From Xylanibacter ruminicola (GTDB lineage Bacteria > Bacteroidota > Bacteroidia > Bacteroidales > Bacteroidaceae): a stretch of DNA of 64,000 nt. This document shows positions 26,867 through 34,545 of the stretch, piece after piece (the stretch's first letter is position 1; every line of letters starts with the position of its first letter). Under the pieces are notes generated by a model. That model worked only from the letters and a program-made list of their open reading frames with translations, had not been told where the DNA came from and searched no databases. The stretch lies in NCBI RefSeq assembly GCF_900142525.1, contig NZ_FRBD01000010.1, positions 79,256-143,255 on the forward strand, written 5' to 3'. Both the position numbers and the translations under genes were made by a program.

Positions 26867-27457
26867 TCAGTCTCTATTTTTCAAAACCACGAGTTTTGCA
26901 TCTGCGCCATCTTTCCCGTATTCGCTAACAAGGATATAGTGCTCGTCACAAGCAATACCAAAACATCTGCCATCGCCCTTCTCAACTTGAGTCCCCCAAT
27001 AGCTGGCGCTGTCATCAAGAAACTTAACAGAGTTGCCATTGACTTTATACGACATATTTACAAACGAGCCTTGCAGCACGAAAAGGTTGGTAATCTTTGG
27101 CATGTCCTTGATACCTAGAGCATTTATTTCCTCGATAAGCTGCTTTTTCAGAGGCGATGTAGCATGTGGCAGTTCGTCTGCAGGTAGTTGCCAACGCTTC
27201 AGGTTGGGGAAATACTTAAGAAGCTGCTGTTTGTACTCCTCTCGGGTTAGGCTCTGTCCTGTATTCTTGTTGAATTCATCTACGAACTGGGCGCAGAAAT
27301 CCGCCATCTCTTCCATAGTAAAGTCGCCTGTAAACGCACCGTCTTTATAGCAGTAGATGCAATACTCTTCGCTTTTACTACCATCGGCATTCGTGCCGAG
27401 GACCTCGTTAGTCAGTGGCATTCCGCAACTCTGACAGAATTTTATTTCTTTTTCCAT
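26867..27457 (-). CDS. Zinc-ribbon protein of unknown function
   Basis: A 196-residue protein with an N-terminal zinc ribbon: FCQSCGMPL (Cys pair), then EEYCIYCYKDG (second pair). The segment FTMEEMADFCAQFVDEFN and onward matches the putative zinc-ribbon family that often begins small stress or transcription-associated proteins. The C-terminal half (ITNLFVLQGSFVNMSYKVN, GDGRCFGIACDEHYILVSEYG) is beta-rich and unassigned. It is 13 bp upstream of the YjdF gene on the same strand, so probably co-transcribed. Confidence 0.75.
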   Translation of the reverse strand: MEKEIKFCQSCGMPLTNEVLGTNADGSKSEEYCIYCYKDGAFTGDFTMEEMADFCAQFVDEFNKNTGQSLTREEYKQQLLKYFPNLKRWQLPADELPHATSPLKKQLIEEINALGIKDMPKITNLFVLQGSFVNMSYKVNGNSVKFLDDSASYWGTQVEKGDGRCFGIACDEHYILVSEYGKDGADAKLVVLKNRD

Positions 27458-27487
27458 ATTTCTTCGATTAATTGTTTATTATCTTAT

Positions 27488-27604
27488 TTACAGCTCGACA
27501 TATTCTTTGGGCTTAAAGTTGTCCTCCATGCACCACACATGAGCTTTTCCATGCTGCATACGGAACACCTTCAGGAAGCTGAAAAAAGCCTCGTCGCCCT
27601 GCTG
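27488..27604 (-). pseudogene. C-terminal remnant of an unidentified gene
   Basis: An open frame without a start codon encodes 38 residues, beginning after a stop at QQGDEAFFSFLKVFR and ending KPKEYVEL. It reads like the end of a real protein, with balanced hydrophobic and charged residues, but the upstream part is missing. I do not recognise the family. Confidence 0.4.
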
Positions 27605-27659
27605 TCATATTCGTATTATCATTACAATTATCTATTATTCTGACGTTGCAAAAGTAGAG

Positions 27660-28181
27660 TTACTTCAATCTACCATTCAGAATCCTATTTCTGACGCATT
27701 TCACGGCGGGTTTGTAATAGTCTATCTCTATCGCCTCGAGGGTTCGTTTCAGTTCGTCCATCAGTTCTGGGTAGAAGCTACACATACGGAAGGCCAGTTT
27801 CATGCAGACCGACTGAATGCCAGGATACTCCTCGACGTCCAACATATGCTCAAAGCAGAAATCAAGAAAGTCTGTTCGCAGATCATCTTCAGACATCTTC
27901 AATCGCTCAACGACGTTCAGCGACAGTCGCCTAACGGATGAGTTATCTGTCTGCATGGCCTGGTCGATGAATTCATTTTGTATCACCTGTAGCTGCGACA
28001 ATTCTTCTTTGCTGGCCTTGGTCAGTCCCCATAAGGAACTTCTTGCCACGCGATAATCCTGACTGAATGCATACTGACGAGCGAAATCAAGGAAATCGCC
28101 ACTTGCCTTTACTTCCTGGTAGATCTCCTGTGCTCCTCCCTCGCTGAACGTCTGTCTAAGTCTCTCTTCGGTAATGGCCAT
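27660..28181 (-). CDS. Helical protein of unknown family
   Basis: From the start at 28181 (MAITEERLRQTF) the product is 173 residues, all alpha-helical and acidic, with segments such as RVARSSLWGLTKASKEEL and SVRRLSLNVVERLKMSEDD that look like HEAT-type helical repeats. The frame is open further upstream to 28346, but that part crosses a promoter (TATCTTTG near 28231-28224), so the shorter form is preferred. Fragments of a close paralog occur at 25294-25344 and 30356-30400. No function can be given. Confidence 0.65.
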   Translation of the reverse strand: MAITEERLRQTFSEGGAQEIYQEVKASGDFLDFARQYAFSQDYRVARSSLWGLTKASKEELSQLQVIQNEFIDQAMQTDNSSVRRLSLNVVERLKMSEDDLRTDFLDFCFEHMLDVEEYPGIQSVCMKLAFRMCSFYPELMDELKRTLEAIEIDYYKPAVKCVRNRILNGRLK

Positions 28182-28223
28182 ATTTATTATATTTACTTTC
28201 TTATATTTTATTGTTTTGACGAT

Positions 28224-28302
28224 GCAAAGATACAGATAGTTGCGAATATTACCAAACATCTGGGATATTTTGTACCATTCTGTGACGAATGGCGATAAAT
28301 CA
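28224..28302 (-). promoter_or_regulatory. Promoter module shared with other genes, copy 1
   Basis: On the minus strand: CCATTC-N6-GAATGG at 28292-28275, then TATCCCAGATGTTTGG near 28265-28250, ATTCGCAACTAT, and the -7 box TATCTTTG. Similar ordered elements occur upstream of the genes starting at 35607, 29908 and 36832. Confidence 0.65.
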
Positions 28303-28368
28303 ATGCAGCACGCATCATCACGACGAATGCTGCATTTTAGTTTCATTCTAACTTGATATTAACAAAAC
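28297..28368 (-). repeat. Duplicated leader element, copy A
   Basis: On the minus strand this has GTTTTGTTAATATCAAG, then a short open frame beginning MKLKCSIRRDDACC, and an imperfect hairpin closed by GCAGCA and TGCTGC. A second copy is on the plus strand at 37402-37470. Differences between the copies are synonymous or an in-frame codon. Confidence 0.75.
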
Positions 28369-28369
28369 C

Positions 28370-28978
28370 TTATTCTTCAAATTCCTTCAGTTCTTCCAGT
28401 CCGCGTTCTATCTCCTGCATCTGCTGGGTGTGACGGCGACGCTGCCACAATCCGATAACAAAAGCTAGAGCAAAGGTGAGCAAGGTGAGACCTACTACTA
28501 CCCAAACGCGATTGTTGAATCCATAGTCTACAGCTGTATTGAAACCAAGCTCAGAGATGTAGAAACCTACAAAGCCCAGAGTTACACCTGTGATAGTCCA
28601 GTAAGGGTCGTCGTGGCAAGCCTTCTTGTATTTCAATACCAAGCGGTTGAGTTCGCTTACGTTCTTGCCATCAACATCGAACTTAGACAGTAGCATGAGT
28701 TTCCTTACAACAGGAATCAATCCGATGAACATCACTGCCTCAACAATCACAAACGATGTGGTAGAGATTGGGGTATGCATCCAGACGTATGGGAAAACAA
28801 AACCTATGATAACCAGGCTCACTACGAAGTTGTAGATGTTATGCCCCACGATGCCGTTGAAAGCCGACTTGGTTTTCTGAGATACCATCTCCTTAACCAT
28901 ACGCATATTCACTATTTCTGTTTCTGCCAGACGCTTATCAAGAGCGTTCCAACTGGTCTTCAAATCGTCAAGTTCCAT
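28370..28978 (-). CDS. Membrane protein, putative partner of the ECF sigma factor
   Basis: A 202-residue protein with an N-terminal cytoplasmic segment (MELDDLKTSWNALDKRLAETE) and four predicted membrane spans in two pairs (about residues 48-67, 72-92, 125-143, 155-175), followed by a charged C-terminal tail. This layout recurs in Bacteroidetes directly downstream of ECF sigma genes, and it starts 11 bp after the sigma stop. It may act as an anti-sigma factor, but it lacks any recognised anti-sigma domain, so this is inference. Confidence 0.7.
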   Translation of the reverse strand: MELDDLKTSWNALDKRLAETEIVNMRMVKEMVSQKTKSAFNGIVGHNIYNFVVSLVIIGFVFPYVWMHTPISTTSFVIVEAVMFIGLIPVVRKLMLLSKFDVDGKNVSELNRLVLKYKKACHDDPYWTITGVTLGFVGFYISELGFNTAVDYGFNNRVWVVVGLTLLTFALAFVIGLWQRRRHTQQMQEIERGLEELKEFEE

Positions 28979-28989
28979 AATCTTACAAT

Positions 28990-29481
28990 TTAACTGTTAG
29001 ACATTTGCTTCAATTTTTCTCTAATACGATTGAGTTTAACGGCTACATTAGCCTTAGAGATGCCGAGTATATCGGCCATTTCCTGATAGCTACGCTCTTC
29101 AAGCCAGAGGAGGATCAGCGCGCGTTCCAATTTCCCCAGTTGGTTGATGAGGTTGTAGAGATACTTGAGCCTTGCTTCTGTCTCCTCGTCGGTCTCCAGA
29201 CTGCCTGCTATCTGAGCCGTCATAGGTACGGTCTGTGGGCGAGTGTTGGAGTGACGCAAGAACGAGATGCAGGTGTTCATGGCGATGCGATACACCCAAG
29301 TGTTAAGAGAACTGTCGCCACGATAGCGAGGGAAGCTTTTCCACAGGTTTAGCACCGTTTCCTGAAACAGGTCGTTCAGGTCGTCTTGATCATTGGCATA
29401 CATGTAACACACCTTGTAGATGGTACGTTTCTGCTCCTCGATCATGCTCAGGAATTCTTTCTCTAATTCTTTTGTTTCCAT
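28990..29481 (-). CDS. ECF-type RNA polymerase sigma factor
   Basis: A 163-residue sigma factor. Region 2 is near residues 12-78 (YKVCYMYANDQDDLNDLFQETVLNLWKSFPRYRGDSS), and region 4 near 108-158 with the HTH EERSYQEMADILGISKANVAVKLNRIREKLKQM. It is transcribed with the 202-residue membrane protein. A deleted TonB-type receptor gene lies immediately upstream on the same strand, perhaps once part of its regulon. Confidence 0.92.
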   Translation of the reverse strand: METKELEKEFLSMIEEQKRTIYKVCYMYANDQDDLNDLFQETVLNLWKSFPRYRGDSSLNTWVYRIAMNTCISFLRHSNTRPQTVPMTAQIAGSLETDEETEARLKYLYNLINQLGKLERALILLWLEERSYQEMADILGISKANVAVKLNRIREKLKQMSNS

Positions 29482-29537
29482 CGTTTTAACTCTTTCGTTT
29501 GACCTATTAGTCGCAGAAAAAGTGAAATAATTACAGA

Positions 29538-29908
29538 TTATCTAATTTTTTTACGATAGTTAGCCCCCACCTTGACCTGTGGACGATTAAAGTCATAACG
29601 CAAGTCGCGCTCGTTAGCCAGCGTCAGGTCGAGACTCAATCCATCGCCTTGCAACTTTCGAGTGCGGATACGTACCACGGCTCTGACCTGGGCATCGTAT
29701 TGGGCACCTGGATTGTTGATCACCTCTACATCGCGTATGTCCTCACTACGCAGACGCTTCAGTTCACTATCATCGCGCATCAGTCGCCCCTAATGACAAC
29801 CTCCTTCAACTCCAACAATCTATCCACCGAGTCCAGTGGTTCCTGTGCTTGTGCCCTGCCCGCCATGCAGACAAAGGCTAAGGCTGAAAACAATAATCTT
29901 TTCATCAT
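29538..29908 (-). pseudogene. Outer-membrane receptor pseudogene with internal deletions
   Basis: The first part (start 29908 or 29905) has a signal peptide ending AGRAQAQ and then LLELKEVVIRGD, the start of a TonB-type plug, and runs into a stop. In another frame from 29780 comes RDDSELKRLRSEDIRDVEV and INNPGAQYDAQ, the later part of the same plug domain. It then jumps to a barrel-like ending (FNRPQVKVGANYRKKIR). Intact relatives are several hundred residues longer. The first junction, near 29780, loses part of the plug and shifts the frame; a second deletion probably removed the barrel. Confidence 0.78.
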
Positions 29909-29924
29909 ATACTTTTTAAATAAA

Positions 29925-30028
29925 TCGCTGCAAAAGTACAAATAACTCCATATTTCACCAAACTTTTGGGATATTCTTTGCAAGCAAAGCGACCAAAGGT
30001 CGAGCGCTGCACCATTCTGTGACAGATG
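29925..30028 (-). promoter_or_regulatory. Promoter module copy 2, interrupted by a repeat
   Basis: On the minus strand: TCTGTCACAGAATGG, a roughly 35-base GC-rich insertion, TATCCCAAAAGTTTGG, and TACTTTTG (29939-29932) upstream of the receptor pseudogene. Confidence 0.6.
29975..30013. repeat. Short palindromic-type repeat in a promoter
   Basis: The plus strand reads TTCTTTGCAAGCAAAGCGA followed by CCAAAGGTCGAGCGC. It matches the base order of the elements in btuB (8697-8730) and GH92 (48053-48090). It interrupts a promoter module that is uninterrupted at three other genes. Confidence 0.6.
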
Positions 30029-30085
30029 ACATATAATACCATGATAATTATTTTGCGGAATCAAGAAAAGAATGTATTTTTGCAA

Positions 30086-30190
30086 CGAGAAAGTTTATGT
30101 TTCCAGTCTGAGTACACAAGTTTTAAGCGCAGAAACATGTGTTTTCGGTGCAGAAACATAAGTTTACAGTGCGGAAATATAAAATAGTAC
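30086..30190. repeat. Array of about five degenerate 21-bp repeats
   Basis: The best copies have GTGCAGAAACAT-type boxes at 30127, 30148 and 30169, exactly 21 bp apart, each followed by a variant of AAGTTTAC. Two weaker copies precede them. The region 30030-30355 has no gene I can support. Confidence 0.75.
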
Positions 30191-30355
30191 GAAGGAGAAA
30201 GAAAAAATAATTGAGTATAAACAACAAAAGGAATACGGTGTACGATAGTGAGGAATATGGCGATAACTTAGATTGGACAAAAAGTGACTATCATGAAATG
30301 TTATAAAGCCATTGCTTCTATGCGAACTTTGGGACCGCGATGTTCGATGGTCGCA

Positions 30356-30400
30356 TCATGTGTTCAAAGCAGAAATCAAGGAAATCTGTTCGCAAACGGT
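30356..30400 (-). pseudogene. Internal fragment of a helical-repeat paralog
   Basis: On the minus strand this encodes RTDFLDFCFEHM, identical to residues of the gene at 27660-28181 (LRTDFLDFCFEHML), in otherwise unrelated sequence. It is a relic of a second copy of that gene. Confidence 0.65.
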
Positions 30401-30915
30401 TATAGGCATAATTGCATTACTCTTACAGGGCGGTCTGAGCCGACTTCCAGATTAGGACAGAGCGTTTCCTTGCCTGTGTCAACGAATCCGCATTTCTCCA
30501 TCACGCGACCGGACGCTGGGTTTGAAGGAAAGTAGTCACCCCAAAGCACTGTGAAACCCTTTTCATTGAAACAATAGTCGATGACCAGCTGAAGGGCTTC
30601 CGTACAGATGCCTTTGCCCCAAAACGGGCGGGCTATCCAATAACCTACCTCCGCCTGGTCTTCGGCTATCTTCAGGTTTGATGCGGATGCTGGGAGGTAG
30701 CCCACACAGCCAATGGGCTGACCAGACTCTTTCCATATGACAGCCCACATCCCTTCTGTGTTGAAAACAGTTCGAATAATCTCCAAACTCTCCTCCACAG
30801 ACTGATGTGGTGGCCATCCGGCACGAGGTCCTACTTCAGGGTCGCTGGCGTATTTAAACAGCGCCTCAGCATCACTCTCCATCCAAGGGCGTAATAGTAT
30901 TCTTTCTGTTTCCAT
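30400..30915 (-). CDS. GNAT N-acetyltransferase, RimJ/RimL type
   Basis: The protein of 171 residues starts METERILLRPWMESD, the usual opening of this family. The acetyl-CoA site is in GYWIARPFWGKGICTEAL (a variant of the R/Q-x-x-G-x-G/A loop), and NPASGRVMEKCGF is the conserved C-terminal motif. Such enzymes acetylate protein N-termini, amino acids or small molecules. The frame is open three codons further upstream. Its 5' end overlaps the tail of an acyltransferase remnant, so the promoter may come from that older gene. Confidence 0.88.
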   Translation of the reverse strand: METERILLRPWMESDAEALFKYASDPEVGPRAGWPPHQSVEESLEIIRTVFNTEGMWAVIWKESGQPIGCVGYLPASASNLKIAEDQAEVGYWIARPFWGKGICTEALQLVIDYCFNEKGFTVLWGDYFPSNPASGRVMEKCGFVDTGKETLCPNLEVGSDRPVRVMQLCL

Positions 30916-31132
30916 CATTATCATTAATTCTACAATATAATATTCGTTTCACTCCAGGAATCATTCTGACCACCCATGTCAGGAGGAAGGAAAGGATGGT
31001 GGTGACGATTCCGATGAAAAGAAACTTTCCAAAGGCGCCCATCCAGATGCTGTCAACTACATTCTGCAGAACTATCATCAACAAGACGGTCAGACAAACC
31101 TTCAGATTGTCGAGATAATGTAGACGTTGCAT
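30872..31132 (-). pseudogene. Acyltransferase-3 family remnant with the middle deleted
   Basis: The 86-residue frame starts MQRLHYLDNLKVCLTVL, the usual first helix of membrane acyltransferases of family 3, and continues after a join with MGAFGKFLFIGIVTTILSFL and RMIPGVKRIL, which look like the last helix and C-terminus. Complete members have about 350-400 residues, so around 300 are missing, with the frame kept at the join. The final residues run into the GNAT gene's start region. Confidence 0.6.
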
Positions 31133-31141
31133 TTAATTATC

Positions 31142-31759
31142 TTACAACTTGTTGATTTCATCTTGCAGACGCTGAAGGAACTTGGCTGCATGGCCACCAT
31201 CCATCTGAACATGGTGGAACTGGAGCGATATGGGCAGAGTGGTCTTAAACCAACCCTTGCGATATCTGGCCCAAGCCAAGAATGAATTGTTGAACTTGCC
31301 GCTATATTGGTTTACTATACAGTCAATCTCTGTATGCACTAGGGTTGATGTTCCAATAATCATATAGTCTTCAAGGAAAGAGCTCTTACATTCACTGGCG
31401 GCCTGAGCGGTCAGCTTCTGGTAATCATTATTGAACTGCTGCAAGTCGTCAGAATAAGGAATATCACATGAGCTGATGTCGCCCTTGCTATTCTCCACGA
31501 TGACATTGATGGCAAGTCTATCGAACTGGAATAGTTTGCCATTTTCTAGCAATAGGTAGAACTCCTTAATATCCTTGGCTGCCTTGCCTATGCACCAGCA
31601 CATCAGCACGTTAAACTTCACACCACTCTTCTTACTGACTTTTACCAAGCGTGTAACATCAAACGTCTTCACCAAAGTCACCATTGGCACGGGTGATGAC
31701 ATCCACATGTTGAATGCATTAGCACGGATACTTTCTTGAGGATTAATTTCTTTTTTCAT
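31142..31759 (-). CDS. Chloramphenicol-acetyltransferase-like acyltransferase
   Basis: A 205-residue protein of the CAT fold. The catalytic His motif is FHHVQMDGGHAAKFL near the C-terminus, matching HHxxxDG. The N-terminal half has FNVLMCWCIGKAA and the middle SSCDIPYSDD. It is of normal CAT length. Family members like this are common in Bacteroidetes without drug resistance, and the native acceptor is unknown. It is followed 9 bp later by the acyltransferase remnant and preceded by the DUF2461 gene 3 bp upstream, so it is translated from the same mRNA as DUF2461. Confidence 0.82.
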   Translation of the reverse strand: MKKEINPQESIRANAFNMWMSSPVPMVTLVKTFDVTRLVKVSKKSGVKFNVLMCWCIGKAAKDIKEFYLLLENGKLFQFDRLAINVIVENSKGDISSCDIPYSDDLQQFNNDYQKLTAQAASECKSSFLEDYMIIGTSTLVHTEIDCIVNQYSGKFNNSFLAWARYRKGWFKTTLPISLQFHHVQMDGGHAAKFLQRLQDEINKL

Positions 31760-31762
31760 AGT

Positions 31763-32494
31763 TTATTCGTAATCGTCGATGACGGAGTTCATCATGTCCA
31801 TCATGGGCTTGGCGGCACGGAACATGCGTTCCATCTCGTCGAGCCAATCATCGCTCTCGAAGAAGGTGTTTGATACTGCATGCCAACAGCAGTAATCTTT
31901 GAGTCGTAGGTACTTGACGTATGGCCAATCCTTAGGGAATCCTGCTGGGCAGGTTTTAAGCTTGGCCAATCCGAAACCTTGGGGCTGGTCCCAACTGTCA
32001 ATATTGGTAGGTTCTTTGAAGCTACTTGCCTCGTCGCTACCAAAGTACTTCTGGAATTCCTCGTTCTCTACGCATTTGAGCCACTCTGCTGTATTACCCA
32101 TCATCTCATTACGGCACGAGGTAAGGATATTGGTGGGCAACCAGTAGTTGCCCACAGCCAATATGCAGTGATCGGGTTCAAAATGCAGATAGTATCCACC
32201 TCTAAGCGCCTTCTTGCTTTTGGCATTGATATAGGCGCCGAGGTGGTTCTTGTATGGCGACTTGTCAGGAGAGAATCGAGTATCGCGATAGAAGCGATAG
32301 GTACAATCCTTTACCTGCACGTGGGCAATCTCAGGGTCGAACGTCACAATGCGCTCAATAGCCTGCTGTACGCCCTTTTCAAACTCGGCTCTTACTGCCT
32401 CGTATTCTTTCTTATTCTCCTGAAACCATTCACGGTTATTGTTTGCCATCACCTGGCGCAGGAAACTCAATATTCTCTTCTGATCCATCGTCAA
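31763..32494 (-). CDS. DUF2461 protein
   Basis: A 243-residue soluble protein. It starts with LSFLRQVMANNNREWFQENKKEY, then TYRFYRDTRFSPDKSPYKNHLGAYI, both diagnostic of the DUF2461 (TIGR02453) family. The function is unknown. It is 9 bp downstream of the M13 peptidase gene on the same strand, so the M13, DUF2461 and CAT-like genes likely form one operon. Confidence 0.88.
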   Translation of the reverse strand: MTMDQKRILSFLRQVMANNNREWFQENKKEYEAVRAEFEKGVQQAIERIVTFDPEIAHVQVKDCTYRFYRDTRFSPDKSPYKNHLGAYINAKSKKALRGGYYLHFEPDHCILAVGNYWLPTNILTSCRNEMMGNTAEWLKCVENEEFQKYFGSDEASSFKEPTNIDSWDQPQGFGLAKLKTCPAGFPKDWPYVKYLRLKDYCCWHAVSNTFFESDDWLDEMERMFRAAKPMMDMMNSVIDDYE

Positions 32495-32503
32495 ATAGTT
32501 ATT

Positions 32504-34519
32504 TTACCAAATATGTGCGCGCTGTTCAGCAGGCACAAACATCTTGTCACCCTTCTTAATGCCAAAGGCTTTGTACCAAGAATCAATCATAGGTAGGGCA
32601 GCCATCACACGGATACGGTTAGGCGAGTGAACATCACTGTTTACAATATCAGCGATGTACTCTGGTGTAGAGTTGCTGGCCCAAACACGAGCGTATGCCA
32701 GATAGAAGCGCTGGGCAGGGGTAAAGCCTTCAACCTTCTTCAAAGGCTCCTGCTTCATGCGGTTCTCGTAGGCACGATAGGCAATCTTCAGTCCGCCGTT
32801 ATCACCAATGTTCTCGCCCAGTGTCTTCTGTCCGTTCACCTTCAAACCAGGCACTGCTTCCTGCTTTGAGAACCAATCGGCCAATACCTTGGTACGCTCA
32901 TCATATTTAGTCTTGTCGTCGGCAGTCCACCAGTTCTTCAGGTTACCATCCTTATCAAACTGACAGCCTTGATCATCGAATCCGTGACTCATTTCATGCC
33001 CTATCACTACGCCGATAGCACCATAGTTGCTAACGTAGTCGGCCTCAGGATCAAAGAATGGAGGCTGCAGAATAGCGGCAGGGAAGTTGATGCTGTTGAA
33101 CATGGGGTTGTAGAAGGCATTAACAGTCTGTGGTGTGCAGGCCATCATGGTCTTATCCACAGGCTTGCGCCAATATTTGCGGAAGACAGCCTTAGTGGCC
33201 TCCTGATTGATGCGGATATAGTTCTCGATAAGGTTCTCGCTCTCGCGGATATCTACAAACTTCTCCATATCCTCCCACTTGTCGGGGTAGCCCACGTTGA
33301 TGTACATAGCGTGAAGCTTCTCAATTGCCTTGGCTTTGGTCTCCTCGCTCATCCAGGTGTTTTCCTTCAGGCGATCTTCAAAGGCCTGCTGCAGGTCTTT
33401 AACCAGGCGATATACACGCTGCTTGCTGCTCTCAGGGAAGTACTCCTTAACATAGAGTTTACCAACGGTCTCGCCCAGACTTCCACTGATTTCAGATACA
33501 GCACGCTTCCAACGAGGTTTCTGTTCCTGTACGCCAGAGATGACTTTGTTGGCCTCGAAAGCACGATCGGTAAAGGCATCTGACAGATAGCCAGAGAATG
33601 CTTTAATAACATGCAACTCCATATAGGCCTTCAGATCATCTATGCTGGTATTGGCCAGAATGTCCTCTACTACGTGCAGAGGCTCTAGCTGACTTACGTT
33701 AACGGTATCGATATCCTTTGGATAGTCCATAGCATCGCGATAAGCTACCCAGTCGATACCCTTAAAGTCCTTCAGCAGCTGCTCCCAAGTCATGATGTGG
33801 ATGGTGAGCATGGGATTACGCCTTGCAACCTGGTTGAGTGTCTTCACACCAATCTTATGTTCGATAGCCCACTCTGCCTGCATCATGCGCTCGGCATCGG
33901 CATCGTTGTAGCCTACCATCTTCAGGTAGTCTTTGTTCAGACTCTTGATGGCTTCTACTACCTTCTTCTGACTCTCGTTAGGTTCGGCATAATACTCCTG
34001 AGCCAGTGATGCTCCACCATGACCTACGCCCATCATAAACTCTGACGACTTGAATGGATTCAGACTTAAATTCATGCCGAAAGGAGCAGTATTGAATCCC
34101 TTGCTGTCGAACTCGTACATCAGTTTCAGCAACTCCTCACGGGTTTTCAATGCACGAACCTGCTTAAGATAAGGCAGAATAGGCTCGTAGCCCATCTTAT
34201 TGCGGCCTACGCTATCCATATAAAGGCGATAGAGTGTGCCAATCTTCTGTCCGTCGCTACCCTGAGGCAGATCTTTCTTATCTGCATACATCATGATAAG
34301 TTCGTTGATGCGCTTCTTGTTCAACTCTTCAAGATCAGTAAATGCACCGTTCTCTGCATGCTGCTTGTCGAGTGGGTTAGCCTTCAGCCATCCACCAACG
34401 GCATACTGCCAGAAGTCGTCACCAGCTTTTACACTGGGGTCCATGTTAGCTTTCAAACCTTGTGCCGAGCCAGCCACACTTATAAGGGCCAAAGCAACGG
34501 CGAAAAATAGTTTTTTCAT
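32504..34519 (-). CDS. pepO: M13 family metallopeptidase (neprilysin-like)
   Basis: A 671-residue exported zinc endopeptidase. The signal peptide ends near AGSAQ. The zinc site HEMSHGFDDQG is near residue 508, and the third ligand region GENIGDNGGLKIAYRAY follows. The NAFYNPMFNSINFPAAIL motif and the C-terminal GDKMFVPAEQRAHIW (usually ending C-x-x-W or R-x-W) fit the family. It cuts small peptides in the periplasm. The length is normal. No membrane anchor is present, unlike many eukaryotic members. Confidence 0.94.
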   Translation of the reverse strand: MKKLFFAVALALISVAGSAQGLKANMDPSVKAGDDFWQYAVGGWLKANPLDKQHAENGAFTDLEELNKKRINELIMMYADKKDLPQGSDGQKIGTLYRLYMDSVGRNKMGYEPILPYLKQVRALKTREELLKLMYEFDSKGFNTAPFGMNLSLNPFKSSEFMMGVGHGGASLAQEYYAEPNESQKKVVEAIKSLNKDYLKMVGYNDADAERMMQAEWAIEHKIGVKTLNQVARRNPMLTIHIMTWEQLLKDFKGIDWVAYRDAMDYPKDIDTVNVSQLEPLHVVEDILANTSIDDLKAYMELHVIKAFSGYLSDAFTDRAFEANKVISGVQEQKPRWKRAVSEISGSLGETVGKLYVKEYFPESSKQRVYRLVKDLQQAFEDRLKENTWMSEETKAKAIEKLHAMYINVGYPDKWEDMEKFVDIRESENLIENYIRINQEATKAVFRKYWRKPVDKTMMACTPQTVNAFYNPMFNSINFPAAILQPPFFDPEADYVSNYGAIGVVIGHEMSHGFDDQGCQFDKDGNLKNWWTADDKTKYDERTKVLADWFSKQEAVPGLKVNGQKTLGENIGDNGGLKIAYRAYENRMKQEPLKKVEGFTPAQRFYLAYARVWASNSTPEYIADIVNSDVHSPNRIRVMAALPMIDSWYKAFGIKKGDKMFVPAEQRAHIW

Positions 34520-34545
34520 CTTGTTGTTATTGTTTGTTTAAACGA

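Noticed and set aside
26431..26900. yjdF-type riboswitch before the DUF2992 gene
   Set aside because: The space upstream is short and coding on the same strand; no conserved structure can be seen.
31142..31759. Chloramphenicol resistance gene
   Set aside because: The CAT-type HHxxxDG motif is present, but this chromosomal family is common without resistance and lies in an ordinary operon; I call only an acyltransferase.
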